DNA of 64,000 bases from Adenophora triphylla var. japonica (taxonomy: Eukaryota > Streptophyta > Magnoliopsida > Asterales > Campanulaceae), in contig JAFEMH010002560.1 in NCBI GenBank assembly GCA_022495995.1, positions 1-64,000 on the forward strand, in the 5' to 3' direction. Below the pieces are notes generated by a model. It was not told the origin of the DNA. It ran no database searches and saw nothing but the letters and a program-made list of their open reading frames with translations. Below, piece after piece: positions 42,441 through 53,374 of this stretch (position 1 is its first letter; every line of letters begins with the position of its first letter). Both the position numbers and the translations under genes were made by a program.

Positions 42441-43197
42441 GCTAGGGTTTAGAGGAGGTACGAAAAGCCTTTTAAAAATTTTGAAGCAATTCATTTTAGT
42501 GTATTTGAAAAAATGGCGTGTCAAAACCAACCGTTTTGGGTAAGTTTTTCAAGTGTGGCGCCACCTATAACGCGCTAGGGGGATAGGTTTGATATTAGGC
42601 GCTCAAGCGTAGGCGACGTACATCACCGTCCGCGATGCCGTCAATCGCACCCGAGGGTTCTGGATCTACGTGATGTAGTGTGCGGGATGGCTATGTTCCT
42701 TTATTTTGCGAAAGAGAAAAAAAAATTTATTTTTTTTATATTATTTTTTTTTTGAAAAGGGGGTGACAAAGGAAAAAAACAACACACACACGCCCCCATA
42801 AAGTACAATAGTCAAGGATCAAAAATCTGATCATGGGGGACTGCCCCACAATCACAACCTGTATCAGAGAAGTCAAGTCCTGCAGAATGACCACCTTCTG
42901 TCGCGTGACACAGGACATGGAGGGCATATTCTGTCGCGTGACAGAAGGTGTCACCTTTCCAGAATCTGAACAGCAATCAAAATCAGCCCCAGCCTCCAAG
43001 CACGATGCAATATCTCAAATTTCAAAGACCAAAGAAATGACAACAAAGATGGGACACAAGGGGGAAAGGAATAAAGCAAAGCACGTAAAATGCATTTAAA
43101 CACATAACATTTCACACAACAAAGCACACACAAATGAATGTAATGAATGTTGAACAAGCACGAAAGTCTGACCCACTTTTGAAAAACAAGTTTCAAG

Positions 43198-43215
43198 TCC
43201 CCAGCGGAGTCGCCA
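43198..43215 (-). other. Primer binding site of element 2 (Arg-tRNA type)
   Basis: The minus strand reads TGGCGACTCCGCTGGGGA, one base after the LTR end ACATTCA. Element 3 has the identical site at 51900-51917. Confidence 0.85.
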
Positions 43216-43216
43216 C

Positions 43217-44230
43217 TGAATGTGCGCTCGCCGAAAAAAATAAAAAGGGAGTCGCCACGCCGTTTTTAAGAGGAAACATTGAAAACCTTTTTGTAAGAGA
43301 AAATGGGTCTGGGGGTCAGGTTACGTGTTGGGAAGAACCGAGAGTTCACCCAACACGCCTCGTCCGTAGACGAGTCTTTCTAATGTTCAACATTCAACTC
43401 ATTCAAAAGTGTGTGCAAAGTGTTGATAATGAACAAATGGAGTAATCATGCATTTTATTCAATATGAGAAAGAGATTTACAACTCGTGAGCCCATTATTT
43501 AGGGAGGCCACATCCCTGCTACAACAATCTAAAACAGATTACAACTGAACGAGGTTTCTGCAAATGGGTCACGATATGTCGCATGACATATGGTTCCAGT
43601 GACCACATGTGTCGCGTGACACAGATCACCTCGGAACAATATGTCGCGTGACATACATAGGACATCTGCAGAAACCTTCACAATGAACACCAGAATCAAC
43701 AATAACTAATCCAGATCCAATTGATTAATCAAATTATGTACGAAATACAGAAATAACAACAAATCGACCCCGGGAGTGTGAATATGGGTAGATCCACACC
43801 CCCTTTGGGGTTTGAACACCAATTCAAGCAAATATCCAACAAGAGCAATTCAATTACACAGATCAAACGACTTAAACAGAGAGATTGCGATTGGGATTCA
43901 ATAATCCAGACAGCTAGGGTCTGATTATTGAATCCTAACAAAAGTAAATGAGAGAATTATGAAGAATTAAGTAAGAGGGAGAGAGAGAGAGTTTAGATTT
44001 CGTTACCCTTGATGCTTCCTCGAATCCTGTATCAAGTTAGATACAAGACCCTTCAATAGGTTGTTTCTGGCCTTGAAATCCTGAGAGAGTTGATGCAAGA
44101 GGATTCAAGTGAGTTGGTTGGAGAAATGGGTTTAGATGGGAGAGAATTGGGTAGGTTGAAGGTAGGAGAGAGAGAGAGGTGTGTTTGGGAGGCTTTGTTA
44201 CGATGCAATTTGAGCAGAGTAACAGTAGAC
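43217..44230 (-). repeat. Truncated, divergent LTR (R-U5 part) adjoining the primer site
   Basis: Starts TGAATGTGCGCTCGCC like the outer LTRs, but is clearly diverged internally (three TGTCGCGTGACA-type palindromes, GACCCCGGGAGTGTG). It stops at 44230, about where the transcription start lies in the full LTR, and a complete LTR begins at 44231. It lacks U3. Confidence 0.8.
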
Positions 44231-46085
44231 TGAATGTGCGCTCGCCGAAAATTAATAAAGGAGTCGCCACGCCGTTTTAAGAGGAAACATTGAAAACCTT
44301 TTATTTGAGAAAATGGGTTCGGGGGTCAAGTTACGTGTTGGGAAGAACCGAGAGTTCACCCAACACGCCTCATCCGTAGACGAGTCTTTCTACGTTCAAC
44401 ATTCAATCATCCAAAAGTGTGTGCAAAATGTGTGTAACAAGATATGTGTAAAAATGCATAAGAGTGCTTTGTTTTATTGCTCAAGAAGGGGAAATACAAT
44501 TTGTAAGCCATTGACTCTGGGAGGCCACATCCCATTTACAAATAGGAGGAACAGAACAGGATTTACAACTGAAAGGATGATCCTCTGCAGATGGTCACCA
44601 TGTGTCGCGTGACACAGGACATGCTAGGCACGATGTGTCGCGTGACATATGTTTACCGTTTGCAGGGACCTTACACTTTGAAATACAGAAACAACAGATA
44701 CCAAGACAGATCAAAGAATCAAACCAAACCAGTTCAAATACCAACGAATTTACAATGGATTGACCAAGGGGACGTGGATATAGGGAGATCCACACTCCCT
44801 TGGCCAATAAACAACAAATACCACGGAATCACATCGCAAATACCAATCACATAATGAATATCAACCAAACCAAGCTAAACAATTAAACAGAGAGATTGGC
44901 AGTTGGGACTTGTAATTATCAAGTTCGGGGAATAGATTGCAACGAGACAAATAATAGTAAAATGCGAGATAGAGGTGAGGGAAGAAATTCGTTACCCTCG
45001 TAGTCCACGCTCCTTCAACCAAGTTAGGTGGAAGGATCTTCAATCAGCTTCATGGAACAAGCTCACGAACTCAGATTCTCAGATTTGGAACGGCTCTTCT
45101 ACTTCAGTATCAATTGAACAAGGAGATGCGCAGAACTGGAACAAGGCCGAAGGTCGGGAACAGAGGAGAGGGTGTTGACGGGTTTTTGGAGATGGCGATG
45201 GTTGTGGTTGAGCTTCCACCGGTGAGGAGGCTGAGGATCGCCGAGGACAGGTTTGAGAGCAAGGAAGATTGATTGTTGTTTGGCCGGAGTGGGAGCGAGG
45301 TTAGATCGGTGGTAGCGGTGTGACGGTTTAGAGACTGGGTGAATGGCGATTGGGATTGGAGAGGTAGGAGACGGTGAAGGAGAACGGTGAATAGGTTTTG
45401 GACAAAGGACGGTGGCGAACTGGTTGAGAGAGGGGGGCGATCGTTGTTGGATTGAGAGGGAATTGGGTGCGATTTTGATTTGGGTGGAGATTGCCAGTTG
45501 ATTGGGGGTGTGAGGGAGAGGTTTTAGCGGTGAGGGAGATTGATGAGCTTGCCGGCGAGGAGGAGCTTGGTGAGGACGAAGGAGATGGTTGAGGGAGCTG
45601 CAATGGGGAAATTACGGATAGAGAGAGAGAGGAGAGAGAGAGCGGGTAGAGAGAGAAGGAGAGAGTATCTGTGTGTGAACTGTGTGTTGGTGCGTGAGAA
45701 TTGTGAGAGGCCCCCTTAACAAATGAAAGGCATTGGATATTTATACATAAAGTGGGAAATTGGATTAGTTGGTCGCACGACCCAACGTATCCAATTTCCA
45801 TGCCTCAAGTTTTCGCACGACTGGGAACGCCAATAACCGATTCTGGCGCCAAAACCAGATTCTGGAACATTCCGGGTTAATACCCAAAAGGTCCAAACTG
45901 GTTAATTCCTTTTAGGTCCTTTTGTCCGGGAAAAATACTAAAATATACTTCCTTCGCGGGAAACTTATAAAAAGTTCCCGGAAGTCTCGGAACGGACCGG
46001 GAATTTACTAAAATGCCCCTTAGTGCAATTTTATCATTTAAAATGCACCTAAAAAGGGATTGCGAATTGGATTGGCGTACTTACA
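44231..46085 (-). repeat. 5' LTR of element 2 (outer copy)
   Basis: 1855 bp. The outer 360 bp is nearly identical to 30475-30836. TATAAATAT at 45737-45745 on the minus strand. TGTCGCGTGACA palindromes at 44601-44650. Confidence 0.9.
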
Positions 46086-46090
46086 GGAAC
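46086..46090. other. Target-site duplication GGAAC (right copy)
   Basis: Matches 29025-29029. Confidence 0.95.
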
Positions 46091-47085
46091 CCAAGTACTC
46101 CTTTAATCGGATGAACGCTTCGGAGCATTCGGGAGTCCAGGAGAAGCTCTTGGTACCCTTCAATACCTTGAAGAAGGGCAGTGATTTTTCGGCGGATTTG
46201 GCTATGAACCTTCCGAGTGCCGCTATCCTTCCATTTAGCCTTTGAACCTCCTTGATGGTGGTATGTTCCTTCATGTCAATTAGTGCCTTGATTTTCTCGG
46301 GGTTCGCCTCAATTCCCCTCTGCGATACCATGAAGCCCAAGAACTTTCCAGCTGTCACCCCAAATACACACTTACTTGGGTTCAGCTTCATGTTATTGAC
46401 TCGGAGGTTGTTTAATGTCTCTTCTAGGTCAGGATCGTGACTGCCCTCCTTGGTCTTAATGACCATATCATCAATGTAGGCCTCCATGTTTCGGCCTATT
46501 TGCGCGCCAAATACTTGATTCACCATTCGTTGGTACGTGGCGCCCGCGTTCTTGAGCCCAAAAGGCATCATAACATAATAATAATTTCCCTCAGGTGTTT
46601 GGAAGGCCGTCTTCTCGATGTCCTCTTCCGCCATTTTTATCTGATGATAGCCTGAATAGGCATCTAGAAAACTGAGTGTACGGTGTCCAGCAATGGAGTC
46701 AACCAGCTTGTCAATTTTGGGAAAATGATAGCTGTCTTTAGGGCAGGCTTTGTTAAGATCGGTGAAATCGATGCACATTCGCCACTTCCCATTTTGCTTC
46801 TTCACCATTATCACATTGGCCAACCAAAAGGGGTACTTGACTTCACGTATAATTCCGGCGCTCAATAACTTTTGCACCTCTTCTTTAATAGCCTCCTCCT
46901 TGTCTCTTGCAAAATTTCTCCTTGTCTGGGAGATAGTTTTCGCCAATGGGTCAACTTCCAAGCGATGGAGTGCTACTTCTTCATTGATCCCCCTCATGTC
47001 TTCGACTCTCCAGGCAAAGACGTCGAGACTATTTTTTAAGAGGGAAACGATTCTTTCCTTCTCTTCTGGAGATAACTGGCCCCCC
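46091..47085 (-). pseudogene. Reverse transcriptase of element 1
   Basis: The 46997-46091 frame is uninterrupted and holds the RT blocks in order: MCIDFTDLNKACPKDSYHFP, LDAYSGYHQIKM, MMPFGLKNAGATYQRM, EAYIDDMVIK (YIDD catalytic box, present) and LNPSKCVFGVTAGKFLGFMV. The frame continues upstream of the first Met (VSLLKNSLDVFAW, usual in Ty3/gypsy) to a frameshift near 47085 in a run of six G. It is cut by element 2 after RLKEYLGS and continues at 29024. The catalytic residues are intact, but the gene is broken by the insertion and the frameshift. Confidence 0.92.
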
Positions 47086-48081
47086 GAGTTTGATTTTTTG
47101 TTCAGGATAGTCAGGGTTAATGACCACCTCTTCCAGTTCTTCTACAGGCTCCATTTCAGGACCATCTCGAAATTCCAGAGACTCGATAATGATTTCTCTA
47201 ATTCTCCTACCTTCGTTGTTATTCATGTTAAGGCCCTCTTCTTCCATTAGTTCATCGACGTCGAGCGGATCGACCCTCCTCAAGTCATGGGTAGCCCCCG
47301 AGTTCTGGCCGTTGACGAGAATGGGATCTTGCTCAAAGACGGGTGGAACTATGCACTGGTCAGCTGCAATTTCTAGGACCATAGGCTCTTCTTCTAGGAC
47401 CTCACGGATGTAGCTTAGCCTAGAGCTAGTTTCGGTAGTTTTTTGAGATTTAGAGACCTTGATGTTTTCTTCGGGGGTATCTATCTCCACGGTCTTAGAT
47501 TTCTTCCTGCTTCTGACGACATGTTCCAAGAAGTCTTTGGGGGTCGCCCTCACACATCCAATTCCGACACGAGTGAGAAATTTAACTCGTTGGTGAGGAA
47601 GGGAGGCAACCAACCCAAGTTTAGCTTGACTTGGAATGCCTATGATGGCATGATAATCACTTGTCAAATCCATGACTACGAAATTGACAGTAGCCTTGGA
47701 TCTGAAGGGATGTTTGCCAATTTCAAGTTCTAGCTCCACAGTTCCCTTAGCTCCAACCTTATGGTTGGTGAATCCTTCCAGCCTTCCGTGATATGGTTCC
47801 AGCATGGTTTCTTTCAAGCCCATCTGTTGGAAACCGGAATAGTACAGAATGTCACGGGAGGCCCCCGTGTCCACAAGTAATCTTTCTGATTCCACATTAT
47901 CAATCCGACCCTTTATCACCAAGGGTTGTTCACGGGCAGCGTGGCTCCCTGCCAATTCGTTGGGTGAAAAACTTATGATCTCCTCCGCCTTATGAATCCA
48001 AGCAGGCACGTGGTACACTTTGCTTAGTTCATGTATCTGGTCCCTTAGTTTTCTGGTGGAAGTCACCTCTTCACGAATCAC
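47029..48081 (-). CDS. Aspartic protease region of element 1
   Basis: An open frame of 350 codons. LLVDTGASRDILYYSGFQQM (about residues 67-86) is the retroviral-type protease active site (DTGA; Tat elements usually DTGS or DGGS). FVVMDLTSDYHAIIGIPSQA is the second conserved strand (ILG-like). The acidic C-terminal part links to RT. It overlaps the gag stop by 4 bp in another frame, so a gag-pol frameshift or a single ancestral frame is implied. It would process the Gag-Pol polyprotein. Confidence 0.85.
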   Translation of the reverse strand: MIREEVTSTRKLRDQIHELSKVYHVPAWIHKAEEIISFSPNELAGSHAAREQPLVIKGRIDNVESERLLVDTGASRDILYYSGFQQMGLKETMLEPYHGRLEGFTNHKVGAKGTVELELEIGKHPFRSKATVNFVVMDLTSDYHAIIGIPSQAKLGLVASLPHQRVKFLTRVGIGCVRATPKDFLEHVVRSRKKSKTVEIDTPEENIKVSKSQKTTETSSRLSYIREVLEEEPMVLEIAADQCIVPPVFEQDPILVNGQNSGATHDLRRVDPLDVDELMEEEGLNMNNNEGRRIREIIIESLEFRDGPEMEPVEELEEVVINPDYPEQKIKLGGPVISRREGKNRFPLKK

Positions 48082-49923
48082 GTGTAATTTAGCCTAGGAG
48101 GCCTACGTTCTCCGTCCTCACTTTTATCATCGTCTTCACTTTCCTCTTCCTTCCGCTTCCGCTTGCCATCGTTCTTCATGACATAGCGGTCTAGCTTTCC
48201 CTCGTCAACCCACCGTTGTATCATTTTCTTGAGGGCCCAACAGCCATCAGTAGTGTGACCATGGTCTTTATGGAAATCGCAGAATTTAGATGTATCACGG
48301 GGGTACTTTGGTTTATCACTCAGTGGACGAGGAGGGGGAAGGTTTACTAGCTGCATGATCTCCGAGATGGGTTTGGTAAGTGGGGTGAATACTTCAGGTT
48401 TTTCAGTACCTCTCATTCTATTCTTCCCCTTGGATCCCTTACCATTGCCCTTGTCATCGTGGCCAGCACCGGCCGCTTCTGGTTCCGCCTTATTAGATCC
48501 CCTTTTCTTGCTTTCGTCCTCCGCCATGGTAATGGCGTAGACGACGTTGTACAAATCAGCCTTAGACTTAGGTTCTCTAGCGGACAGCTCATGGATGAGG
48601 GGACCGGATCTCAATCCTGAATTAAAGCAAACAATAACCTCCCTGTCGGTGAGTCTCTCTTCCACTTGTTCCACCATCTTACGGAATCTATTGTAATAAC
48701 TGAGGGTGGTTTCTCCCTTACCTTGCTCGATATTGGCAAGGTCAGTCAATCTCATCTTCCTCTTACCAGCAGTGGCAAAGTGGTCTAAGAACATTCTCCT
48801 CATGCCCCTCCAGCAATCGATGCAACCTTTTTTGAGCTCACGGAACCATGTCAAAAGTTGTTCCGGAGAAGGTGCTCGCGAAAGCTTTGCAAAGCATGTC
48901 ATCAGCGGTGGTGAGGAGATTCATGGTTTGCTCAAAACTTTGCACGTGGTCTTTTGCATCGGTGGTTCCGTTGTACTTTTCAAAATTCGGGACCTTAAAG
49001 TGAGGATTTGGTGGTGCCTCAGTGATCCTCCGGGAGAATGGACGGGTGGCCCAGTCATAGTCATCATCATCAACCTTCTTGCCCATCTCATTGTCATCAA
49101 GTCTTTGTTTCAATAGTTCCCATTATTTGGTTTCCACTCCCTTATCACTGCTGGAGTGGGTGCTTCGCTGGGAGCTACGGGTTGATTTATCTTTGGGGTG
49201 ACCATTCACCCTACTGTGTTCCCCGTCGTTTCGGCGGCTATCACGTTTAGATGGTGCCTTATCACGTCTTGGTTCCAACTCATGGCCACCAAGTATCATT
49301 CTATGTGGTTCAGGAGTTCTCGGGCGCACGAATTCACGAGGACGAGGTCTAGGTGAGTCTCTCCGAGGACGAGGGGAATCATGACGAGATCGATGGGGTC
49401 GAGGAGACCTGGGACGACGAGGTGCCATGACAAGATGAGGAGGAGATAAACGCTTGGACAAGCTGAGCCTTGTCCTTAGGTCCCTGGAATTCACTTCTTG
49501 TTCCTTGGAACTCAACTGGCTTCTCAGGTCAACTACCTGGTCTTTCTTCTGGTTGGTATGCCGAGGATGGGGGGACTCTCGGAGGGCCTGCTTAGGTGGT
49601 ATAGCAAGGTCGAAGGGAGGACCTCGTCGTTCACCCTGCTCCCTTCCACGAGGGTTGCCCATCGACGGCAGCATGAATTCAGCCATGGAATTATCAGGAT
49701 CCAATTGCAAAAGAGCAGCTTGTGTCTCGTACATCCTTTGCAAATTCTCCATTTGTCTATGTAGCAGAGTGCGTCGGTCAACGGGTTGAGTTCCCTCGGC
49801 TTGACTGACGTCGACATTCTTTGCCATCTTCTTTCCCACTCGCTTCCCACGAGGGCGAGTGGGACGAGGAAGGTTAGCTCCCTCTCCCTCGACATTCGCC
49901 TGACCCATGGAACGAAGAGTCAT
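48078..49923 (-). pseudogene. gag of element 1
   Basis: The N-terminal part (49923-49123) is basic, with Arg/Ser/Pro-rich repeats (RRPRSPRPHRSRHDSPRPRR). An in-frame TAA at 49123-49125 is followed by the same frame (WELLKQRLDD). The capsid-like domain spans NPHFKVPNFEKYNGTTDAKDHV (written here as two words NPHFKVPNF and EKYNGTTDAKDHV) to GETTLSYYNRFRKMVEQVEE, with a frameshift near 48865. CDFHKDHGHTTDGCWALK (about 48270) is the zinc-binding knuckle of C-x2-H-x4-H-x4-C form, typical of Tat Gag. A Lys/Glu-rich tail ends at 48078. Two lesions make it inactive. Confidence 0.88.
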
Positions 49924-50189
49924 GGCGAGGGGAGGAGGTCCGTCTGGATGAGGTGGAGGAGGAGGAGGCAGCTCGGAATTAGTGTAAGTACTCTAATTTG
50001 AGTTGGTAGCTTTTTCGTTAGAAAATTAACGAAAGTTCTAACATTCCTAACATTTCTAACAATTCCTAACTTTTCTAACAAAGCAAGGGTAAAGTAGGCA
50101 TTGTCATTTAAAGTTAAACCAAGAAAAGAATCTCAAAAAGCAAAAGAAATTGGAAAAATCCGAATTGGGCAAGTTGAAAACACACAAAC
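49924..50189. other. Leader of element 1 and unresolved junction with element 3
   Basis: Contains repeated TTCTAACATTCC words (50030-50085). No primer site of element 1 is seen. Element 3 starts somewhere here, tentatively at the TG at 50190. Confidence 0.4.
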
Positions 50190-50302
50190 TGCTGGAATTT
50201 TTTGAATAATATTCCTCTTGTCCAAAGCCTGGAGCAGCATTTAATGCACCAGGCACGTTTACAGAACCCTCCGCGCGGATACTAATGACATTCTCAGTGG
50301 CC

Positions 50303-50309
50303 TATAAAT
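50303..50309 (+). promoter_or_regulatory. TATA box of the element 3 LTR
   Basis: CCTATAAATTGAACC, followed about 30 bases later by a pyrimidine-rich start region (CTCTCTCAGTTTACAC). Confidence 0.65.
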
Positions 50310-51622
50310 TGAACCCTCCTCTCTCAGTTTACACAACACAAATCACTCACATCAACAGCACTCTGGCGAAAAATAGAGAGAAAACAGTGGGAATTCACTT
50401 GAATTGCCACCATTTTCTCTCCAATCTTTCCCAAATCCCACTCACTCAAAATACTTTCAAATCACTCTCATACATACTCTCATACATACACCAACTCAAG
50501 CTCAAATCATCCTTTAGGAGGAGGACTAGAGAGAAAACATCGAGGACTTCATTGTTATCTACTTGTTTTCTCTTTAATCAACTCAAATCAAATCATCAAC
50601 CCTAAACACTTTCAAACCCTAAACACATTCAAGCCTTTGAATCCATTCAAACACAAAACACAAGGAAGATAGGTATAACCTCCCTCTCCTTACCCTAAAA
50701 TTCACCCATGCATGCATTTTCAAACTCCAAAATGTAGTTTGTTCATCTTTTTGCCCTAGATCCAAGAAGATCACCATGGAAGTTCATCTCCATGGTTGAT
50801 CTTCTACAAGGATCAACATTCTCTTCAAAGTGTTCTTACTTACTTGCAAATGCATTTTCAAAACCCTAAAAAACATTTTCATACATCAAATCTCATTTTC
50901 AAAGGATAAAATTCCCCTTCCCAAGCAAATGAAGTGCTTAGTCCTAATGTACCCCAAGGATGGTTTGATATAGTTGATTCACCACTAAAATGTCAAGTGA
51001 TCACTAATCAAAACCTAGGGAAATGGGGACAAGCATGGATGCCAAACCCCCTTTAAAATCATGTTTTTCTTCCTAAGAAAGTTGCTGTCCAGTAGCAATT
51101 TTCTAAGACCTCTGTCCATGGTCTAATTTTTTGGACACAGATAAACTTGGAATTTGGTGTTGACTACAAAACACTTTTTGTAACCAATATACAGATCTTT
51201 CCAGAAATATTTTTACTTTATTTTTTTCGTGAGTAAAACTCCCTTTTACAAATTTTCCTTTAAAGGTCAGTTCATCAGTCTCTGGAAATCCAGATTTCAC
51301 ATCTGAGATTTCCAGAAAGTTTTGGTCCCTCAAATCATCTCCAAAATGAAAAGTTATTTTGCAGAAACCTTATTTAAGGTGTTTTGAACATTTTCATTCT
51401 CGGACTTTTCCCAGATTCTGGAGTTTTCAAGCCCTAAAGTCCATTTCAAAATCAAGTGTCCACTGCCTTTTTCATTCTGGCAGAAATGATTTTCAACTTT
51501 CAAAAATCTTTTGAGTACCAAATCTCAACCCAAAAATCACACCAAAAATCATGGGATCTGTCCAAAGTCTTATAAAGAATTCCCCATTTTTGGTTTCCTC
51601 AGTTTCAAATTAATTTGGCCAA

Positions 51623-51626
<4 letters not shown>

Positions 51627-51660
<34 letters not shown>
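51627..51660. repeat. (AC)n microsatellite
   Basis: About 17 AC units within the LTR. Confidence 0.95.
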
Positions 51661-51663
<3 letters not shown>

Positions 51664-51899
51664 TGGTTTCTATGCTTGGAAGACTCGTTTTACGAGGCAT
51701 TCCGGGTGAACACTAACGTTCTTCCCGGCGTGTAACGTGACCTCCGAACCCAAATCTCTTATTTCGGGTATTTTTCAAAGTTTTGGCCCTTAAAACAAAA
51801 ATGACGTGGCGACTCCGTTTTTCCGGTTTTTATTTGGTTTTCAAAGAAACGAAAAATCGAATTTTTTCCGCGAGTTGGAAAATTTCAACATCGTCACAG

Positions 51900-51917
51900 T
51901 GGCGACTCCGCTGGGGA
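51900..51917 (+). other. Primer binding site of element 3 (Arg-tRNA type)
   Basis: TGGCGACTCCGCTGGGGA, one base after the LTR end. Identical to the element 2 site on the other strand. Confidence 0.85.
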
Positions 51918-53374
51918 TGAATAAGCTTTATTTAAAAAAATGATATTTGGTATATTGGTGGAAACCATTAAACTTCCCGTTATCGCCTCCTAACACGAGT
52001 CGGGGATAAATTGTGGTTTAACAATCCCACGTACCGGTATCATTATTTTCAAAAAATGAAAAGCTTTTGAGGGTCAAGCTTCCGTCCCGGTATTTAAAAT
52101 CATTTGTGGTGTGTGTTGATTTTTCACATTTTCGTGTTGTTTTGGCCGCCTTGGAAAAGTCAAAATTTTGACTGTTGGACCCGTTGCCTCGGATTTTGAA
52201 TTATGTGCTTATGTGTGCATTTACTTTCAAAAAAAATAATTCAAAAAAAAAAAGAATTTCAAAAAAAAAAGAGATTTTCAAAAAAAAAAAGAAGAGAGAA
52301 AATTTTCAAAAAAAAAATCATGCATCATTCTTTTTAAGACACATGAAAAATTTCTATTTTACTCAGAAAAAGAAGATAGACTGCTTGCACACTACGCGCA
52401 CGTGACCTTACACTGCACACTACGTCCCTAACCCGGGGAAATCCCTGTCGCGGCCCGTTTGGTCTTATTACGCCTCTCGGTGCAAGCACGGGACTACCCA
52501 AACATCCCATGGAGCCTCGTGTCGACCATGCACTTGTCCGTGACACACTTTGTCCGAGACCCGGTTGGTTTTTAGTCTGGTCTGTGTCATGCCCTGTCTG
52601 TGTATAGACCTTTCCTTTCAAGCCTTTGTCGGCATACCGACTCAATATCTTTCGGGGACCCTAATCAGTCGAAGTCATGCCGGTTTTCCGCCGCGGACTT
52701 TGACCAAGATATTGACCGGTGCCTTGACTTTGACTCTGACTGGCACAAGTTATACACTGACTCCCAAAGCATGACACCGAGTCATCAAGGATTAACGATC
52801 ATTCCATGCCTAATTATGGCCTAACCGACGACAAGTCAAGATCAATTGTAGACATTTATCATCCGAACCATGCCGGCTTTTGTCGAGCCCTCGGACATGA
52901 TCTCGACTTTTGACGTCGCCTTGTCCGTAATTTACATCGAATGCTCGTTAAGACTCGATTACCCGCCGACTTTTAGGATCGTTTTTGTCGGTGGGACCCG
53001 CTTGCCCTATAGGACCCTCGCCCGGACCGCCCACCCCGGGAGGTCGAAATACAGGTGGAATACGAGGGGCTTATAGACGTAGTGACGGGGCCCACCGATC
53101 CAGATCCGAGTAGTTTGCGAAAAGAAGAGCAATCTTTTCCAACCGATTAGGTTTAATAAAACATGTTTTAAGTAAATTTAAAAGAATAATCGCATGTTGC
53201 ATGAGCCCTAAGCCCAAACACCAACCTGTTCCGCTTCCCGAGTCCGAAACACACCCTTGTGCCTTCCACAAGAAGCAAAGTTTGGATCAAGACCCCGGGT
53301 CATCGTTTGTTCACTCGGTCATTCCGGAGTCGATACTTCATCGCTTCCTCCTTCGCTTCAGCTCAAAGTTTCGT
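51918..53374 (+). other. Untranslated leader of element 3
   Basis: About 1.45 kb with poly-A-rich tracts (52229-52320, TTTCAAAAAAAAAA repeated), then GC-balanced, GACTTT/GTCGA-rich sequence. Open frames here are short and not convincing. A long leader is usual in Ogre-type elements. Confidence 0.5.

Larger units (their letters stand above)
39080..43197 (-). other. Element 2 interior, 5' part, no recognised coding
   Basis: About 4.1 kb. Short open frames exist on both strands (longest 173 codons, 40068-40589 minus) but none carries gag, protease or RT motifs. Structures seen: four CCTCT/AGAGG hairpins (40588-40800), CGACATG/CATGTCG hairpins (42345-42440), two TGTCGCGTGACA palindromes (42895-42946) and A/T tracts at 42715-42760. 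It is probably untranslated RNA of a LARD-like element. Confidence 0.55.
29030..46085 (-). mobile_element. Element 2: non-autonomous Ogre/Tat-type LTR retrotransposon
   Basis: Outer LTRs 29030-30836 and 44231-46085 start TGAATGTG and end CTTACA, with GGAAC duplications outside. The primer site (43198-43215, minus TGGCGACTCCGCTGGGGA) is of the Arg-tRNA type used by Ogre elements. No gag, protease, RT or integrase is recognised in the interior. Removing the nested CACTA leaves about 10.5 kb. It must have moved with proteins from a related element. The near-identical outer LTR ends imply a recent insertion. Confidence 0.88.
21649..50000 (-). mobile_element. Element 1: Tat-lineage Ty3/gypsy retrotransposon, split by element 2
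   Basis: In minus orientation the order is gag, protease, RT, RNase H, a second (archaeal-type) RNase H, integrase, an antisense spliced ORF, purine tract and 3' LTR. The second RNase H and the antisense ORF are features of the Tat clade (Retand/Grande-like). The RT/RNase H junction is interrupted by element 2 at the duplicated GGAAC. The 5' LTR is not recognised. The leader before gag runs into element 3 near 50000-50190, so element 3 probably inserted there or the 5' LTR is lost. Several frameshifts and stops mark it as inactive. Confidence 0.85.
50190..51898 (+). repeat. 5' LTR of element 3
   Basis: The 3' end is firm (CGTCACA at 51892-51898, then G and the primer site). The 5' end is tentative. 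TATAAAT lies at 50303-50309. An AC microsatellite (51627-51660) lies in U5. Confidence 0.65.

Noticed and set aside
52175..52405. Lys-rich ORF at 52175
   Set aside because: It reads through TTTCAAAAAAAAAA repeats in the element 3 leader.
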